Shown piece after piece: positions 25,290 through 33,637 of a stretch of DNA of 64,000 nt. The translations under genes were made by a program, and so were the position numbers. Every line of letters begins with the position of its first letter. The stretch's first letter is position 1. The notes under the pieces are model-generated. The model was given only the letters and a program-made list of their open reading frames with translations. It was not told the origin of the DNA and did no database searches. This DNA comes from Seohaeicola saemankumensis. GTDB lineage: Bacteria > Pseudomonadota > Alphaproteobacteria > Rhodobacterales > Rhodobacteraceae. Where the stretch lies: contig NZ_JBHTKR010000002.1 of assembly GCF_042678485.1 (NCBI RefSeq), positions 248,001-312,000 on the forward strand, in the 5' to 3' direction.

Positions 25290-26570
25290 TTACTTCGCCG
25301 CTGCGTTCTTGTTCGCAGGTTTGACCTTCGGCATCGGGGCCGGGCTGTTCGCGTCAATGAAACGCAGCACCAGCGGGCGGATGTTGTTGCGCCAGCTTTT
25401 GCCCGCGAAGATGCCGTAATGGCCTGCGTCCGGCTCGACATGGCTGGCTTTCATGCTGTCGGGAAGGCCCGTGCACAGCTTCAGCGCCGCGATGCACTGA
25501 CCCGGGGCCGAGATGTCATCCTTTGCGCCCTCGACCGTCTTCACGGCAACCGAGGTGATCTTGCCGATGTCCACGTGACGGCCATTCACCGTGAATTCGT
25601 TCTTGGCGATCTCGCAGTTCTTGAAGATCCGTTCCACGGTCGACAGGTAGAATTCGGCGGTCATGTCCATCACCGCCAGGTATTCGTCATAAAAGCGGTT
25701 ATGGGCATCATGATCCGACGCTTCGCCGCGCGCGGTGCGGGCGATCTGATCCATGAAAGCCTTGGCATGACGGTCCCCGTTCATCGAGATGAAGGACGAC
25801 AGTTGCAGAAGGCCCGGATAGACCTTGCGCCCCACGCCGGGATATTTGAAGCCGACGCGCTGGATCATGGTTTCCTGCAGCTGGCCCATCGTCACCCTTG
25901 CGCCGAAATCGGTCACATCGGTCGGCGTTGCGTCAGGGTCGATCGGCCCGCCGATCAGGGTCAGGCTGCGCGGTTGCGCCTTGGGGTCTTCCTCGGCCAG
26001 GTAGGCGGTGGCGGCCAGGGTCAGCGGTGCGGGCTGGCAGACCGCGATCACATGGGTGTCAGGCCCCATGTGGCGCATGAAATCGACCAGGTAGAGGGTG
26101 TAATCCTCGACGTCGAACTTGCCGGCGCTCACCGGGATGTCGCGCGCATTGTGCCAGTCGGTGATATAGACCTCGCAATCGACCAGAAGGCTTTTCACGG
26201 TCGATCGCAGCAAGGTCGCGTAATGGCCCGACATCGGCGCCACCAGCAGCACCTTGCGCGGGCTGGGCTTGCGGCCCGGGATGCGGAAATGGATCAGGTT
26301 GCCAAAGGGTTTTTCCACCACGGTTTCGATATGCACCAGATGGTCCTTGCCATCGGCGCAGGTGAAAGTGCGGATACCCCAGTCAGGTTTGGCGGTCATG
26401 CGCTTGAATGTGCGCTCCGTGACTTCGCCCCAGGCGGCCATCCACTGCAAAGCAGGGTTTGGCACCATGCTGAAAACCGGATAGGATGCCATGGACAGGG
26501 CGGAGGCACCCAGCCATTGGTTCGTATTTCGCATAGTTTCCATGAGGTCGTAAGCGGCCATGTAACGCAT
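25290..26570 (-). CDS. phaZ: intracellular polyhydroxyalkanoate depolymerase
   Basis: The protein has 426 residues, starting at MRYMAAYDLMET behind GAAGGAGACG. It degrades stored PHB granules. Family motifs are present: VLLVAPMSGHYATLLRSTV, VYITDWHNARDIPV, VIAVCQPAPLTLAATA (the nucleophile Cys sits in the CQPA box) and the C-terminal VEPDAGHYGIFAGKSWR with the catalytic His. The gene is divergent from phaC, sharing a 103-base promoter region with a PhaR-type site, and ends in a clear terminator. Confidence 0.94.
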   Translation of the reverse strand: MRYMAAYDLMETMRNTNQWLGASALSMASYPVFSMVPNPALQWMAAWGEVTERTFKRMTAKPDWGIRTFTCADGKDHLVHIETVVEKPFGNLIHFRIPGRKPSPRKVLLVAPMSGHYATLLRSTVKSLLVDCEVYITDWHNARDIPVSAGKFDVEDYTLYLVDFMRHMGPDTHVIAVCQPAPLTLAATAYLAEEDPKAQPRSLTLIGGPIDPDATPTDVTDFGARVTMGQLQETMIQRVGFKYPGVGRKVYPGLLQLSSFISMNGDRHAKAFMDQIARTARGEASDHDAHNRFYDEYLAVMDMTAEFYLSTVERIFKNCEIAKNEFTVNGRHVDIGKITSVAVKTVEGAKDDISAPGQCIAALKLCTGLPDSMKASHVEPDAGHYGIFAGKSWRNNIRPLVLRFIDANSPAPMPKVKPANKNAAAK

Positions 26571-26644
26571 CAGCGTCTCCTTCGTGTCCTGTACGCAGGG
26601 TCGGTCATTATGCCGCTGGCCTCCCCGACAGGACGGCAATAATG

Positions 26645-26655
26645 CTGCGTAGCAG
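26645..26655. promoter_or_regulatory. PhaR-type operator before phaC
   Basis: CTGC-GTA-GCAG matches the CTGC-N3-GCAG site reported for the PHA regulator PhaR of Paracoccus. It lies 19 bases upstream of the phaC start and 75 upstream of phaZ, so it could control both. Confidence 0.7.
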
Positions 26656-26673
26656 CGATGATACGAGGAATTT

Positions 26674-28473
26674 ATGAACATGACAACCAAAGAGGCAACG
26701 ACCCCCGAAAATTTGGAGCGGCTGAACGCCAATCTTGCCAAGGTCGAGGAATTGTCTCAGCGGCTGGTGTCCGCGTTGTCGAATCGCAAGGCGGCGAACC
26801 CCACGCTGAACGCACCCGACCAGGAGATGTTCGCCAAGGCGGCGACAACCTACTGGACCCGGATGATGCAGAACCCGGCCCATCTGTTCGAAACGCAGCT
26901 GGAATACTGGGGCCAGTCGGTCAAGCATTTCCTTGAGGCACAACAAGCGATTGCCGCCGGAAAGCTGCAGGCGCCCGAGGATCGTACCCCCGATGACCGG
27001 CGCTTTGCGAACCCGTTGTGGAAGACCCATCCCTATTTCAACTTCATCAAGCAGCAGTACATGATGAATGCCCAGGCCATCGAAAAGGCCGTGGCCGAAA
27101 TCGACGACCTGTCACCGCGCGAAAAGAAGCGCCTGGAATACTTCTCGCGCCAGATCATCGACATGCTGGCGCCCACCAATTTCCTGTCCACCAACCCCGA
27201 TGCGCTGGAACGCGCGGTCGAGACCGAGGGTGAGTCGCTGATCAGGGGCCTTGAGAATCTGGTCGCCGACATCGAGGCGAACAGCGGCGAGATGCTGGTC
27301 CGCCTGGCGGATGAAAGCGCCTTTCGCCTGGGCGAGAACATCGCCACCACGCCGGGGCAGGTGGTCTATCGCAACCGCATGATGGAGCTGATCCAGTTCT
27401 CGCCCGCGACCGAGCAGGTCCATGCGATCCCGCTGATCATCTTCCCGCCCTGGATCAACAAGTTCTACATCATGGATCTCAAGCCGGAGAACAGCCTGAT
27501 CAAATGGATCACCGAGCAGGGTTTCACCCTGTTCGTGGTCAGCTGGGTCAACCCGGACGAAACCTATCGCGATGTGGGTCTGGACGACTACATAAAGGAG
27601 GGCTACCTGACCGCGATCCGCGAGGTGAAGGCGATCACCGGACAGAAACAGGTCAACACGGTGGGCTATTGCATTGCGGGCACCACGCTGTCGATGGTGC
27701 TGTCGCTGCTGAAGCAACGCGGCGATACCTCGATCAACTCAGCGACCTTCTTCACCGCCCTCACGGATTTTTCCGAACAGGGCGAATTCACCCCATTCCT
27801 GCAGGACGATTTCATTGACGGCATCGAAGCGGAAGTGACCGAGAATGGCGTGCTGCGATCCTTCATCATGGCGCGTACCTTTTCGTTCCTGCGCTCGAAC
27901 GACCTGATTTACGGGCCCGCGATCAAAAGCTACATGCTGGGCGAGTCGCCGCCGGCCTTCGATCTGCTTTACTGGAATGGCGACGGCACCAATCTTCCGG
28001 CCCGGATGGTCATGGAATATCTGCGCTGGCTGTGCCAGCAGAACCGGTTTGCCGAGGGCGGGATCGACTTGCTGGACACCCGGCTGCACCTGTCCGAGGT
28101 CGAGGTGCCGGTCTGCCTGGTTGCTTGCGAAACCGACCACATCGCCGCCTGGAAAGACAGCTATCGCGGTGCACAGGGGATGGGATCGGATGACAAGACA
28201 TTCATCCTGTCGCAGTCCGGGCATATCGCGGGCATCATCAACCCGCCGACCAAGAAGAAATACGGCCACTACACCAACCCGGATCTGGGCCTGCCCTCCG
28301 ATGACTGGAAGGCTGCTGCCGATTTCCATGAGGGCAGCTGGTGGCCGCGCTGGGGCAAGTGGCTGGCGAAACGGTCCGGCAAGATGGTTGCCGCCAGGGA
28401 ACCGGGTGATTCTTCACATCCCCCCCTGTGCCCGGCGCCGGGAACCTATGTGCTTCCGCCCTCAAAGGGCTGA
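26674..28473 (+). CDS. phaC: class I polyhydroxyalkanoate synthase
   Basis: This 599-residue protein polymerises hydroxyacyl-CoA into PHB. The lipase-like box GYCIAG holds the catalytic Cys333, followed by an Asp in LVACETDHIAAWKD and the His in LSQSGHIAGIINPP. The N-terminal region (about 1-200) is helical and class I-specific. GAGGAATTT precedes the ATG. Length is typical. The synthase is followed by phaP and phaR, so one locus makes, coats and regulates granules. Confidence 0.97.
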   Translation: MNMTTKEATTPENLERLNANLAKVEELSQRLVSALSNRKAANPTLNAPDQEMFAKAATTYWTRMMQNPAHLFETQLEYWGQSVKHFLEAQQAIAAGKLQAPEDRTPDDRRFANPLWKTHPYFNFIKQQYMMNAQAIEKAVAEIDDLSPREKKRLEYFSRQIIDMLAPTNFLSTNPDALERAVETEGESLIRGLENLVADIEANSGEMLVRLADESAFRLGENIATTPGQVVYRNRMMELIQFSPATEQVHAIPLIIFPPWINKFYIMDLKPENSLIKWITEQGFTLFVVSWVNPDETYRDVGLDDYIKEGYLTAIREVKAITGQKQVNTVGYCIAGTTLSMVLSLLKQRGDTSINSATFFTALTDFSEQGEFTPFLQDDFIDGIEAEVTENGVLRSFIMARTFSFLRSNDLIYGPAIKSYMLGESPPAFDLLYWNGDGTNLPARMVMEYLRWLCQQNRFAEGGIDLLDTRLHLSEVEVPVCLVACETDHIAAWKDSYRGAQGMGSDDKTFILSQSGHIAGIINPPTKKKYGHYTNPDLGLPSDDWKAAADFHEGSWWPRWGKWLAKRSGKMVAAREPGDSSHPPLCPAPGTYVLPPSKG

Positions 28474-28494
28474 TCCGAAAGGTAAAAAAAGAAT

Positions 28495-28540
28495 ATGCTG
28501 CGCTGCGGCATAAAATCCTTGAAATGCCGCGCTGCAGCAT
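28495..28540 (+). promoter_or_regulatory. TGC-rich inverted repeat before phaP (PhaR-type)
   Basis: ATGCTGCGCTGCGGCAT (28495-28511) and ATGCCGCGCTGCAGCAT (28524-28540) are imperfect inverted copies matching at 14 of 17 bases, separated by 12 bases. PhaR binds TGC-rich sites upstream of phasin genes. The array lies about 60 to 105 bases before the phaP start, where a repressor would block the promoter. Confidence 0.65.
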
Positions 28541-28601
28541 GCATATTGGTGTCAGCTTGAAACGCCGGGGTGGGCCCGGAAAGCATAAAAGGATTACCGA
28601 G

Positions 28602-29045
28602 ATGGCCAAGACGCAAGATTTCACCGCGATGATGAAAGACATGATGGGCGCATTCCCCGTGGATACCAAATCCATGGAAGACGCGTTCAAGACCCAGGCA
28701 TCGCTGAACGAAAAGCTGGCCGGCCTGGCGCTGACCGCTGCTGAAAAGTCGACCGAAATTTCGACCAAATGGACCAAGGAAACCCTGTCCAAGATGATCG
28801 AGATGTCGAAAGCAAAGTCCGATCCGGCCGATTACGCCAAGGCAATGACCGATTTCGCCTCGACCCAGGCCGAAGCCGCAGCCGAGCACATGGCAGCCTT
28901 CGCCGAAGTCGCCAAGAAAATGCAGATGGACACCGTCGAGCTGCTGATGGCTGCTGGCAAGGACATGACCGAAGAAGCGACTGCCGCTGTGCAGAAAGCT
29001 GCAAAGGACGCCACCACCGTGGCGAAAAAAGCAGCAGCGAAGTAA
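28602..29045 (+). CDS. phaP: phasin
   Basis: This 147-residue amphipathic helical protein coats PHB granules. It starts at MAKTQDFTAMMKDM behind AAAGGATTACC. It is Ala/Lys/Met-rich, with long helices (about 30-140) and a C-terminal Ala-Lys tail ending ATTVAKKAAAK, as in many phasins. It has its own promoter region with the PhaR-type repeat upstream and a terminator after it, which fits its usual high expression. Confidence 0.9.
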   Translation: MAKTQDFTAMMKDMMGAFPVDTKSMEDAFKTQASLNEKLAGLALTAAEKSTEISTKWTKETLSKMIEMSKAKSDPADYAKAMTDFASTQAEAAAEHMAAFAEVAKKMQMDTVELLMAAGKDMTEEATAAVQKAAKDATTVAKKAAAK

Positions 29046-29107
29046 TCGCCGCATATAGGAAAAAAGCTGACGCATCCTCCTCCTCCTCCCTGGGATGCGA
29101 CACGCTG

Positions 29108-29136
29108 GGGCGGGCCTTTGTGCCCGCCCTTTCTTT
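29108..29136 (+). terminator. terminator after phaP
   Basis: An 8-base stem (GGGCGGGC, 29108-29115, with GCCCGCCC at 29122-29129) is followed by TTTCTTTTTG. It lies 62 bases after the phaP stop and separates it from phaR. Confidence 0.85.
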
Positions 29137-29192
29137 TTGTTCTGCACTCGCATAAGCTTTGCCGCAGTGCTGCATCAAGGGGAGGGTCGCCC

Positions 29193-29762
29193 GTGGCCGA
29201 AGACAAAAAACCGCTTCTCATCAAGCGTTATGCCAGTCGCCGTTTGTACAATACCGAAACCAGCGATTACGTCACGCTCGAGGATATCGCCGGTTTCATT
29301 CGCGAAGGCCGCGAGGTGCAGATCGTCGATCTGAAATCCGGCGATGACCTGACGCGGCAATATCTTCTGCAGATCATCGCGGAACATGAAAGCCGTGGCG
29401 AAACCATGTTGCCGGTCAACGTGCTGACGGATCTTGTCCGCAGCTACACAACGCAGGCCGGATCGGTGGTGCCGCAGTTCCTTGCCATGTCCTTCGACAT
29501 GCTGCGCGACAGCCAGTCCAAGATGATGGAAAACATGGCCAAGGTCACCCCGATGGCCAAACTGCCCGGATTCGAGGCGATGCAGGCGCAACAGGAGGCG
29601 TTCCTCAAGGCGATGACCGGCGGCTTCAAAGGGGGCTGGCCCGGCACATCCGCCCCGGCGCGTGACGATGACGAGACCGACAAGAACGAAGAGGCCGGTC
29701 TGGACGAAATCAAGCGGCAGTTGCAGGATCTTCAGACGAAACTGTCGAAAATGGGCAAGTGA
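29193..29762 (+). CDS. phaR: polyhydroxyalkanoate synthesis repressor
   Basis: The protein has 189 residues, with a likely GTG start at 29193 behind GGAGGG. The N-terminal PHB/PHA accumulation regulator domain is plain (LLIKRYASRRLYNTETSDYVTLEDIAGFIREG). A middle helical part (FLAMSFDMLRDSQSKMMENMAK) precedes an acidic linker and a C-terminal amphipathic helix. PhaR senses free granule surface and represses phaP. The TGC-rich sites before phaC and phaP are its likely targets. Confidence 0.94.
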   Translation: MAEDKKPLLIKRYASRRLYNTETSDYVTLEDIAGFIREGREVQIVDLKSGDDLTRQYLLQIIAEHESRGETMLPVNVLTDLVRSYTTQAGSVVPQFLAMSFDMLRDSQSKMMENMAKVTPMAKLPGFEAMQAQQEAFLKAMTGGFKGGWPGTSAPARDDDETDKNEEAGLDEIKRQLQDLQTKLSKMGK

Positions 29763-29769
29763 ACCCATC

Positions 29770-30735
29770 ATGGTGGACAGCCCCGGCCGGATAACCCTCT
29801 GGGGAATCGAGGTTTTCGTGGCGACGGCCGAAGAGGGAAGCATCTCTTCGGCCGCGCGTCGCCTGGGCGCCAGCGCCTCTGCGGTCAGCCAGCAATTGAC
29901 CAATCTTGAAGGGGCGATCGGCGCCACCCTCCTGCAGCGCAACACCCGCCCGGTCACCCTGACCCAGGCCGGAGAACTGTTTCGCCGTCGCGCCGCGATC
30001 ATCCTGAACGAGGCGTCATTGGCGCGGGCCGAACTGGCCATGGCCGATCTGTCGGCGCTGACCCGTTTCCGCCTTGGCATGATCGAGGATTTCGAGGCCG
30101 ATGTGACCCCCCGCCTGCTGACCGATCTGGCCGCGGACATGAAAGGGTGCCAGTTCCTGCTGGAAACCGGGGCCAGCCATCATCTGCATGACCAGTTGGA
30201 CGCGCGCGCGCTGGACGTGATCGTGGCAGCCGACATGGGGGCCGAGGCCGACTGGATGGAACTGCACCCCCTGCTGTCCGAGGGGTTTGTCGTGGCGACC
30301 GCGCGTGGCGCGCTCAAGCCGGATCGCGATATATTGCGGCAGCTCAAGACCCTGCCGCTGGTGCAATATACCACCCGGCACTACATGGGACGGCTGATCG
30401 CATCCCATCTGGCGCGCCAGAACCTGACACTGGCGCATCGGTTCGAACTGGACAGTTACCACGCCATTCTGGCCCTTGTGGCCCAGGGCGCGGGCTGGAC
30501 CATCCTGACACCGCTGGCCCTGATGCGCGCGCGCCGCTTTGCCGACAGGCTTGACGTGTTCGAATTGCCCTTTGCCCCCTTGTCGCGCACCATCTCCCTG
30601 ACCGCGCGCAAGGGCGTGTTGCAGGACATGCCAGCGCAGGTCACCGAACGGTTGAAGCCGCTGTTGCAGGACATCATCGTGACCCCCGCCATCCGGGCGC
30701 ATCCCTTCATGGCCGCGCAGCTGCGCGTGCTCTGA
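29770..30735 (+). CDS. LysR-family transcriptional regulator
   Basis: This 321-residue regulator starts at MVDSPGRITLWGIEVF, 7 bases after the phaR stop. The N-terminal winged HTH (about 8-66: FVATAEEGSISSAARRLGASASAVSQQLTNLE) and the C-terminal substrate-binding-like domain are complete. It shares a transcript with phaR by position, but no target gene is divergent to it, so what it controls is unknown. Three palindromic repeats follow its stop. Confidence 0.92.
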   Translation: MVDSPGRITLWGIEVFVATAEEGSISSAARRLGASASAVSQQLTNLEGAIGATLLQRNTRPVTLTQAGELFRRRAAIILNEASLARAELAMADLSALTRFRLGMIEDFEADVTPRLLTDLAADMKGCQFLLETGASHHLHDQLDARALDVIVAADMGAEADWMELHPLLSEGFVVATARGALKPDRDILRQLKTLPLVQYTTRHYMGRLIASHLARQNLTLAHRFELDSYHAILALVAQGAGWTILTPLALMRARRFADRLDVFELPFAPLSRTISLTARKGVLQDMPAQVTERLKPLLQDIIVTPAIRAHPFMAAQLRVL

Positions 30736-30747
30736 CTGTCGGGCGCC

Positions 30748-30901
30748 GCAATTTCGAACCGGAAAAGTCTGTCAACTTTTCCTGAAATTGTTTGGCAGGG
30801 TCGCAATCTCGAACCGGAAAAGTCTGTCAACTTTTCCTGAAATTGCTTGGCAGGGTCGCAATTTCGAACCGGAAAAGTCTGTCAACTTTTCCTGAAATTG
30901 C
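30748..30901. repeat. three tandem 55-base palindromic repeats
   Basis: Units begin at 30748, 30803 and 30858. Each holds two nested inverted repeats: GCAATTTC with GAAATTGC outside, and GGAAAAGT-CTGTCA-ACTTTTCC inside, giving a hairpin of about 44 bases. The units are nearly identical (one T/C change in the outer arm of copy 2). They lie between the convergent LysR gene and the aminotransferase, and the third ends at the base before the stop codon at 30902. Confidence 0.9.
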
Positions 30902-32134
30902 TCAGGTCCCGTAGACGCGCAGGTTGCCCATGACCTCTTGCGCGGCCCCGATCAGCGCATCGGCGATCACGTCCAGTTCGGGCAGTTGCAGCCGCGCGGG
31001 CAGGCGCGTGTCGCAGGCTTTCATCAGCATCGCGCGGGTCCGGGGCAGGTCGGGTGTTTCGCCCAGGAATTGCCAGTTCCAGAAGGCGCGCGCATTGTCG
31101 GCGCTCATCCCGAAGACCTGCACCTTGACGCCGCGCCGGGCGGCAGCCTCTGCAAAGGCGCGAATGTCGTCATCCGACATGCCGACCATGTTGAACTGGA
31201 TGGAATCCGGCGCGCGCTCCTCGGGCGCCAGTTTCTCTGGCACATCGATCCAGGGCGAGCCGTTCAGCCTGGCCGCCACATGGTCATGATTGCGCCGCCC
31301 ATCCGCCACCCGGCGCGCCATTTCACCCAGTTGCGGGCGGATGATCGCAGCGCTGAGGTTGTTCAGGCGCAGATTGTAAAGCGGCAGCCGGTTCTGCCAG
31401 CGCGCAAAGGCTGCATCCAGATCGGCCTGTGACCGCGCATCGCGGCTGCCGTGTTTCTTCCAGTTATGCTCGTAGGCGCCCGACATGATCACGGCACGCG
31501 CCACCAGATCGGCGTCATCGGTGATCAGGATGCCACCTTCGCCCGCGTTCAGCAGCTTGTAGCTCTGGAATGAGAAACAGCCGATCTTGCCGATGCTGCC
31601 GATGATGCGCCCATGCCAGGTGGTGCCCAGCGAATGGGCCGCATCCTCGACCACCGGAATGCCGCGCGCATCGCAAAGCGCCATGATCGCATCCATGTCG
31701 GATGTATGCCCGCGCATGTGGCTGATCATCACCGCCTGCACATCATCCAGCTTGGCTGCAAAATCCGCCATGTCGATGCGGTAATTCTCGCCAACCTCGC
31801 ACAGCACCGGCACGCAATCGGCATGCACGATCGACGAGGGCACGGCGGCAAATGTGAAGGCCGGGATCAGCACGCGCGCCCCGCGTGGCAGGTCCAGCGC
31901 CTTGAGCGACAAGAACAGCGCCGCCGAACAGGACGATACCGCCAGCGCATAGCGCACACCCATCATCGCGGCGAATTCCTGCTCCAGCAAGGCCACGGGC
32001 GAGGCGTCGGCGGATGTGTAGCGGAACAGATCGCCCGATTGCAGCAGGCGCTCGATCTCGGCCCGTGCGGCGGCCGGGATCGGTTCGGCGTCATAGGTAT
32101 TGGGCGGCAGGATGGCAGGGGTATCGAGCGACAT
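30902..32134 (-). CDS. DegT/DnrJ/EryC1/StrS-family PLP aminotransferase
   Basis: This 410-residue enzyme starts at MSLDTPAILPPNTYDAEP behind GGAAAG, about 10 bases upstream; an ATG at 32158 is possible. PLP-fold motifs are in order: ALAVSSCSAALFLSLKAL, RVLIPAFTFAAVPSSIVHA, IPVVEDAAHSLG, and SFQSYKLLNAGEGG with the Schiff-base Lys. Family members transaminate keto sugars in glycan or antibiotic synthesis, but none of those pathways is nearby. The gene lies upstream-last of the amine catabolism run, about 100 bases from the FAD oxidoreductase end. The substrate is unknown. Confidence 0.87.
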   Translation of the reverse strand: MSLDTPAILPPNTYDAEPIPAAARAEIERLLQSGDLFRYTSADASPVALLEQEFAAMMGVRYALAVSSCSAALFLSLKALDLPRGARVLIPAFTFAAVPSSIVHADCVPVLCEVGENYRIDMADFAAKLDDVQAVMISHMRGHTSDMDAIMALCDARGIPVVEDAAHSLGTTWHGRIIGSIGKIGCFSFQSYKLLNAGEGGILITDDADLVARAVIMSGAYEHNWKKHGSRDARSQADLDAAFARWQNRLPLYNLRLNNLSAAIIRPQLGEMARRVADGRRNHDHVAARLNGSPWIDVPEKLAPEERAPDSIQFNMVGMSDDDIRAFAEAAARRGVKVQVFGMSADNARAFWNWQFLGETPDLPRTRAMLMKACDTRLPARLQLPELDVIADALIGAAQEVMGNLRVYGT

Positions 32135-32236
32135 GCGTTTCGGCTTTCCTGAATACACTTTTCAGGTTTTCTAAACCATTGCCGCGCGCGCTCAAGTTAA
32201 ATTTGCAAGCCAGGGGCAAATCGGCGCCCCTCCGCC

Positions 32237-33541
32237 TTAAATGCCCAGCCGGTCGCGCAGGCTGTACCAGGTCATCGCCAGCACCAGCAGCGGATTGCGG
32301 AACGCGGGACCGCCCGGAAAAGCCGTGTTCGGAACGCGCGCCATGGTGTCGAACCCTTCGGCCTGCCCGGCAATGGCCTGCGCCATCAGATAGCCGGCAT
32401 GGGTGGCGGTGCCGACCCCGTGCCCCGAATAACCCGAGGCGCTCAACACATTGGGTGCAACCCGCGCCAGATAGGGCATTCGCTTCATCGTGATCGCCAG
32501 CGTGCCGCCCCAGGCATAATCCAGCCCGACATCCGCCAGATGCGGGAAGATCTGGGTCATCGGCTGGCGCACCAGGGCCGCGATATCGGCGGGAAAGCGG
32601 TAGCCATAGGTTTCGCCGCCCCCGAACAGCAGACGCTTGTCGGCGCTCAGACGGAAGTAGTTGACCACGAACTTGCTGTCCGCAACAGCCACGTCACGGG
32701 TCAGCACGCGCGCGGCCTCTGCGCCCAGGGGTTCCGTCGCCACGATGAAATTGTTGATCGGCATCACCCGCGCCGCGACCTTGCGGTTCAGCCCGCCCAG
32801 GTATCCGTTGCAGGCAAGGATCAGGTGATCGGCCTCGACCCGTCCCTGTCCGGTCTGCACGACGACTTTCGTAGCGTCCTGGATGTGATGCACATGCGCG
32901 CCCTCGAAGATCCGCACACCGGCCGCCACCGCCGCGCGCGCAAGGCCAAGGGCGAAGTTCAGCGGATGCAGATGGCCCGCCCCCATATCCAGCACACCGC
33001 CCTTGTAGGCGGGCGAGGGGCAGAGCGCATGACAGGCATCGGCATCCAGCGCCTCGATCTGCCCATAGTCATAGTCATTTTGAAGCATCTCGGCATAGCG
33101 GTGCAGGTCCGCAACCTCGCGCCCGGAAAATCCGGTCCAGGCAATGCCCGGTTTCAGGTCGCAGTCGATTGCATGGCGCGCGATCAGCCCCTTGACCAGA
33201 TCCTTGGCCTCCTCGCCAAGATCCCATAGTTTGCGCGCCTCGGCCTGTCCGACCATCGCTTCAAGACTTTTCTGATCCTGCCGCTGGCCCGAGCCAAGCT
33301 GCCCGCCATTGCGGCCCGACGCGCCGAACCCCACGCGATGCGCCTCCAGCAGCACCACATCAAATCCGCGCTCGGCCAGGTGCAGCGCCGCCGAAAGGCC
33401 GGTATAGCCGGCCCCGACCACGCAGACATCGGCGCGCGCGGTCCCCTTCAACGCGGGATGGCGCGGTGCGTCATGGGCGGTGGCGGCATACCAGCTTGGC
33501 GGGTATTCCCCCGCGCGGTCGTTGGAAAAAAGCAGGTTCAT
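32237..33541 (-). CDS. FAD-dependent amine oxidoreductase (PuuB/DAO family)
   Basis: The 434-residue protein has an N-terminal FAD Rossmann motif (ADVCVVGAGYTGLSAALHLAERGFDVVLLEA) and the FGASGRNGGQLGSGQR stretch typical of gamma-glutamylputrescine oxidase-like enzymes. The C-terminal half has KRMPYLARVAPNVLSASGYSGHGVGTAT, the second FAD contact. With two PuuA-like ligases and an amidotransferase upstream, oxidation of a gamma-glutamylated amine is the most likely reaction. This is inference from context. Confidence 0.87.
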   Translation of the reverse strand: MNLLFSNDRAGEYPPSWYAATAHDAPRHPALKGTARADVCVVGAGYTGLSAALHLAERGFDVVLLEAHRVGFGASGRNGGQLGSGQRQDQKSLEAMVGQAEARKLWDLGEEAKDLVKGLIARHAIDCDLKPGIAWTGFSGREVADLHRYAEMLQNDYDYGQIEALDADACHALCPSPAYKGGVLDMGAGHLHPLNFALGLARAAVAAGVRIFEGAHVHHIQDATKVVVQTGQGRVEADHLILACNGYLGGLNRKVAARVMPINNFIVATEPLGAEAARVLTRDVAVADSKFVVNYFRLSADKRLLFGGGETYGYRFPADIAALVRQPMTQIFPHLADVGLDYAWGGTLAITMKRMPYLARVAPNVLSASGYSGHGVGTATHAGYLMAQAIAGQAEGFDTMARVPNTAFPGGPAFRNPLLVLAMTWYSLRDRLGI

Positions 33542-33572
33542 GGCGTCACTCCCTGTGTCATGAAGTGTCGTT

Positions 33573-33608
33573 TTCTTCTTGCGAGAAATATCCCGGGGGA
33601 GGCCGCAG
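33573..33608 (-). repeat. dispersed intergenic repeat, copy 2
   Basis: On the minus strand it reads GGCCTCCCCCGGGATATTT followed by CTCGCAAGAAGAAAA, matching the copy at 9882-9914 with a few changes. It lies in the gap between the oxidoreductase start and the glutamine-synthetase-like gene. Confidence 0.6.
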
Positions 33609-33637
33609 GCCGGGGGCAGCGCCCCCAGCGCCCGCGA

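Noticed and set aside
30748..30901. Possible CRISPR array
   Set aside because: Units are directly adjacent, palindromic and nearly identical over all 55 bases, so there are no variable spacers. No cas gene is present.
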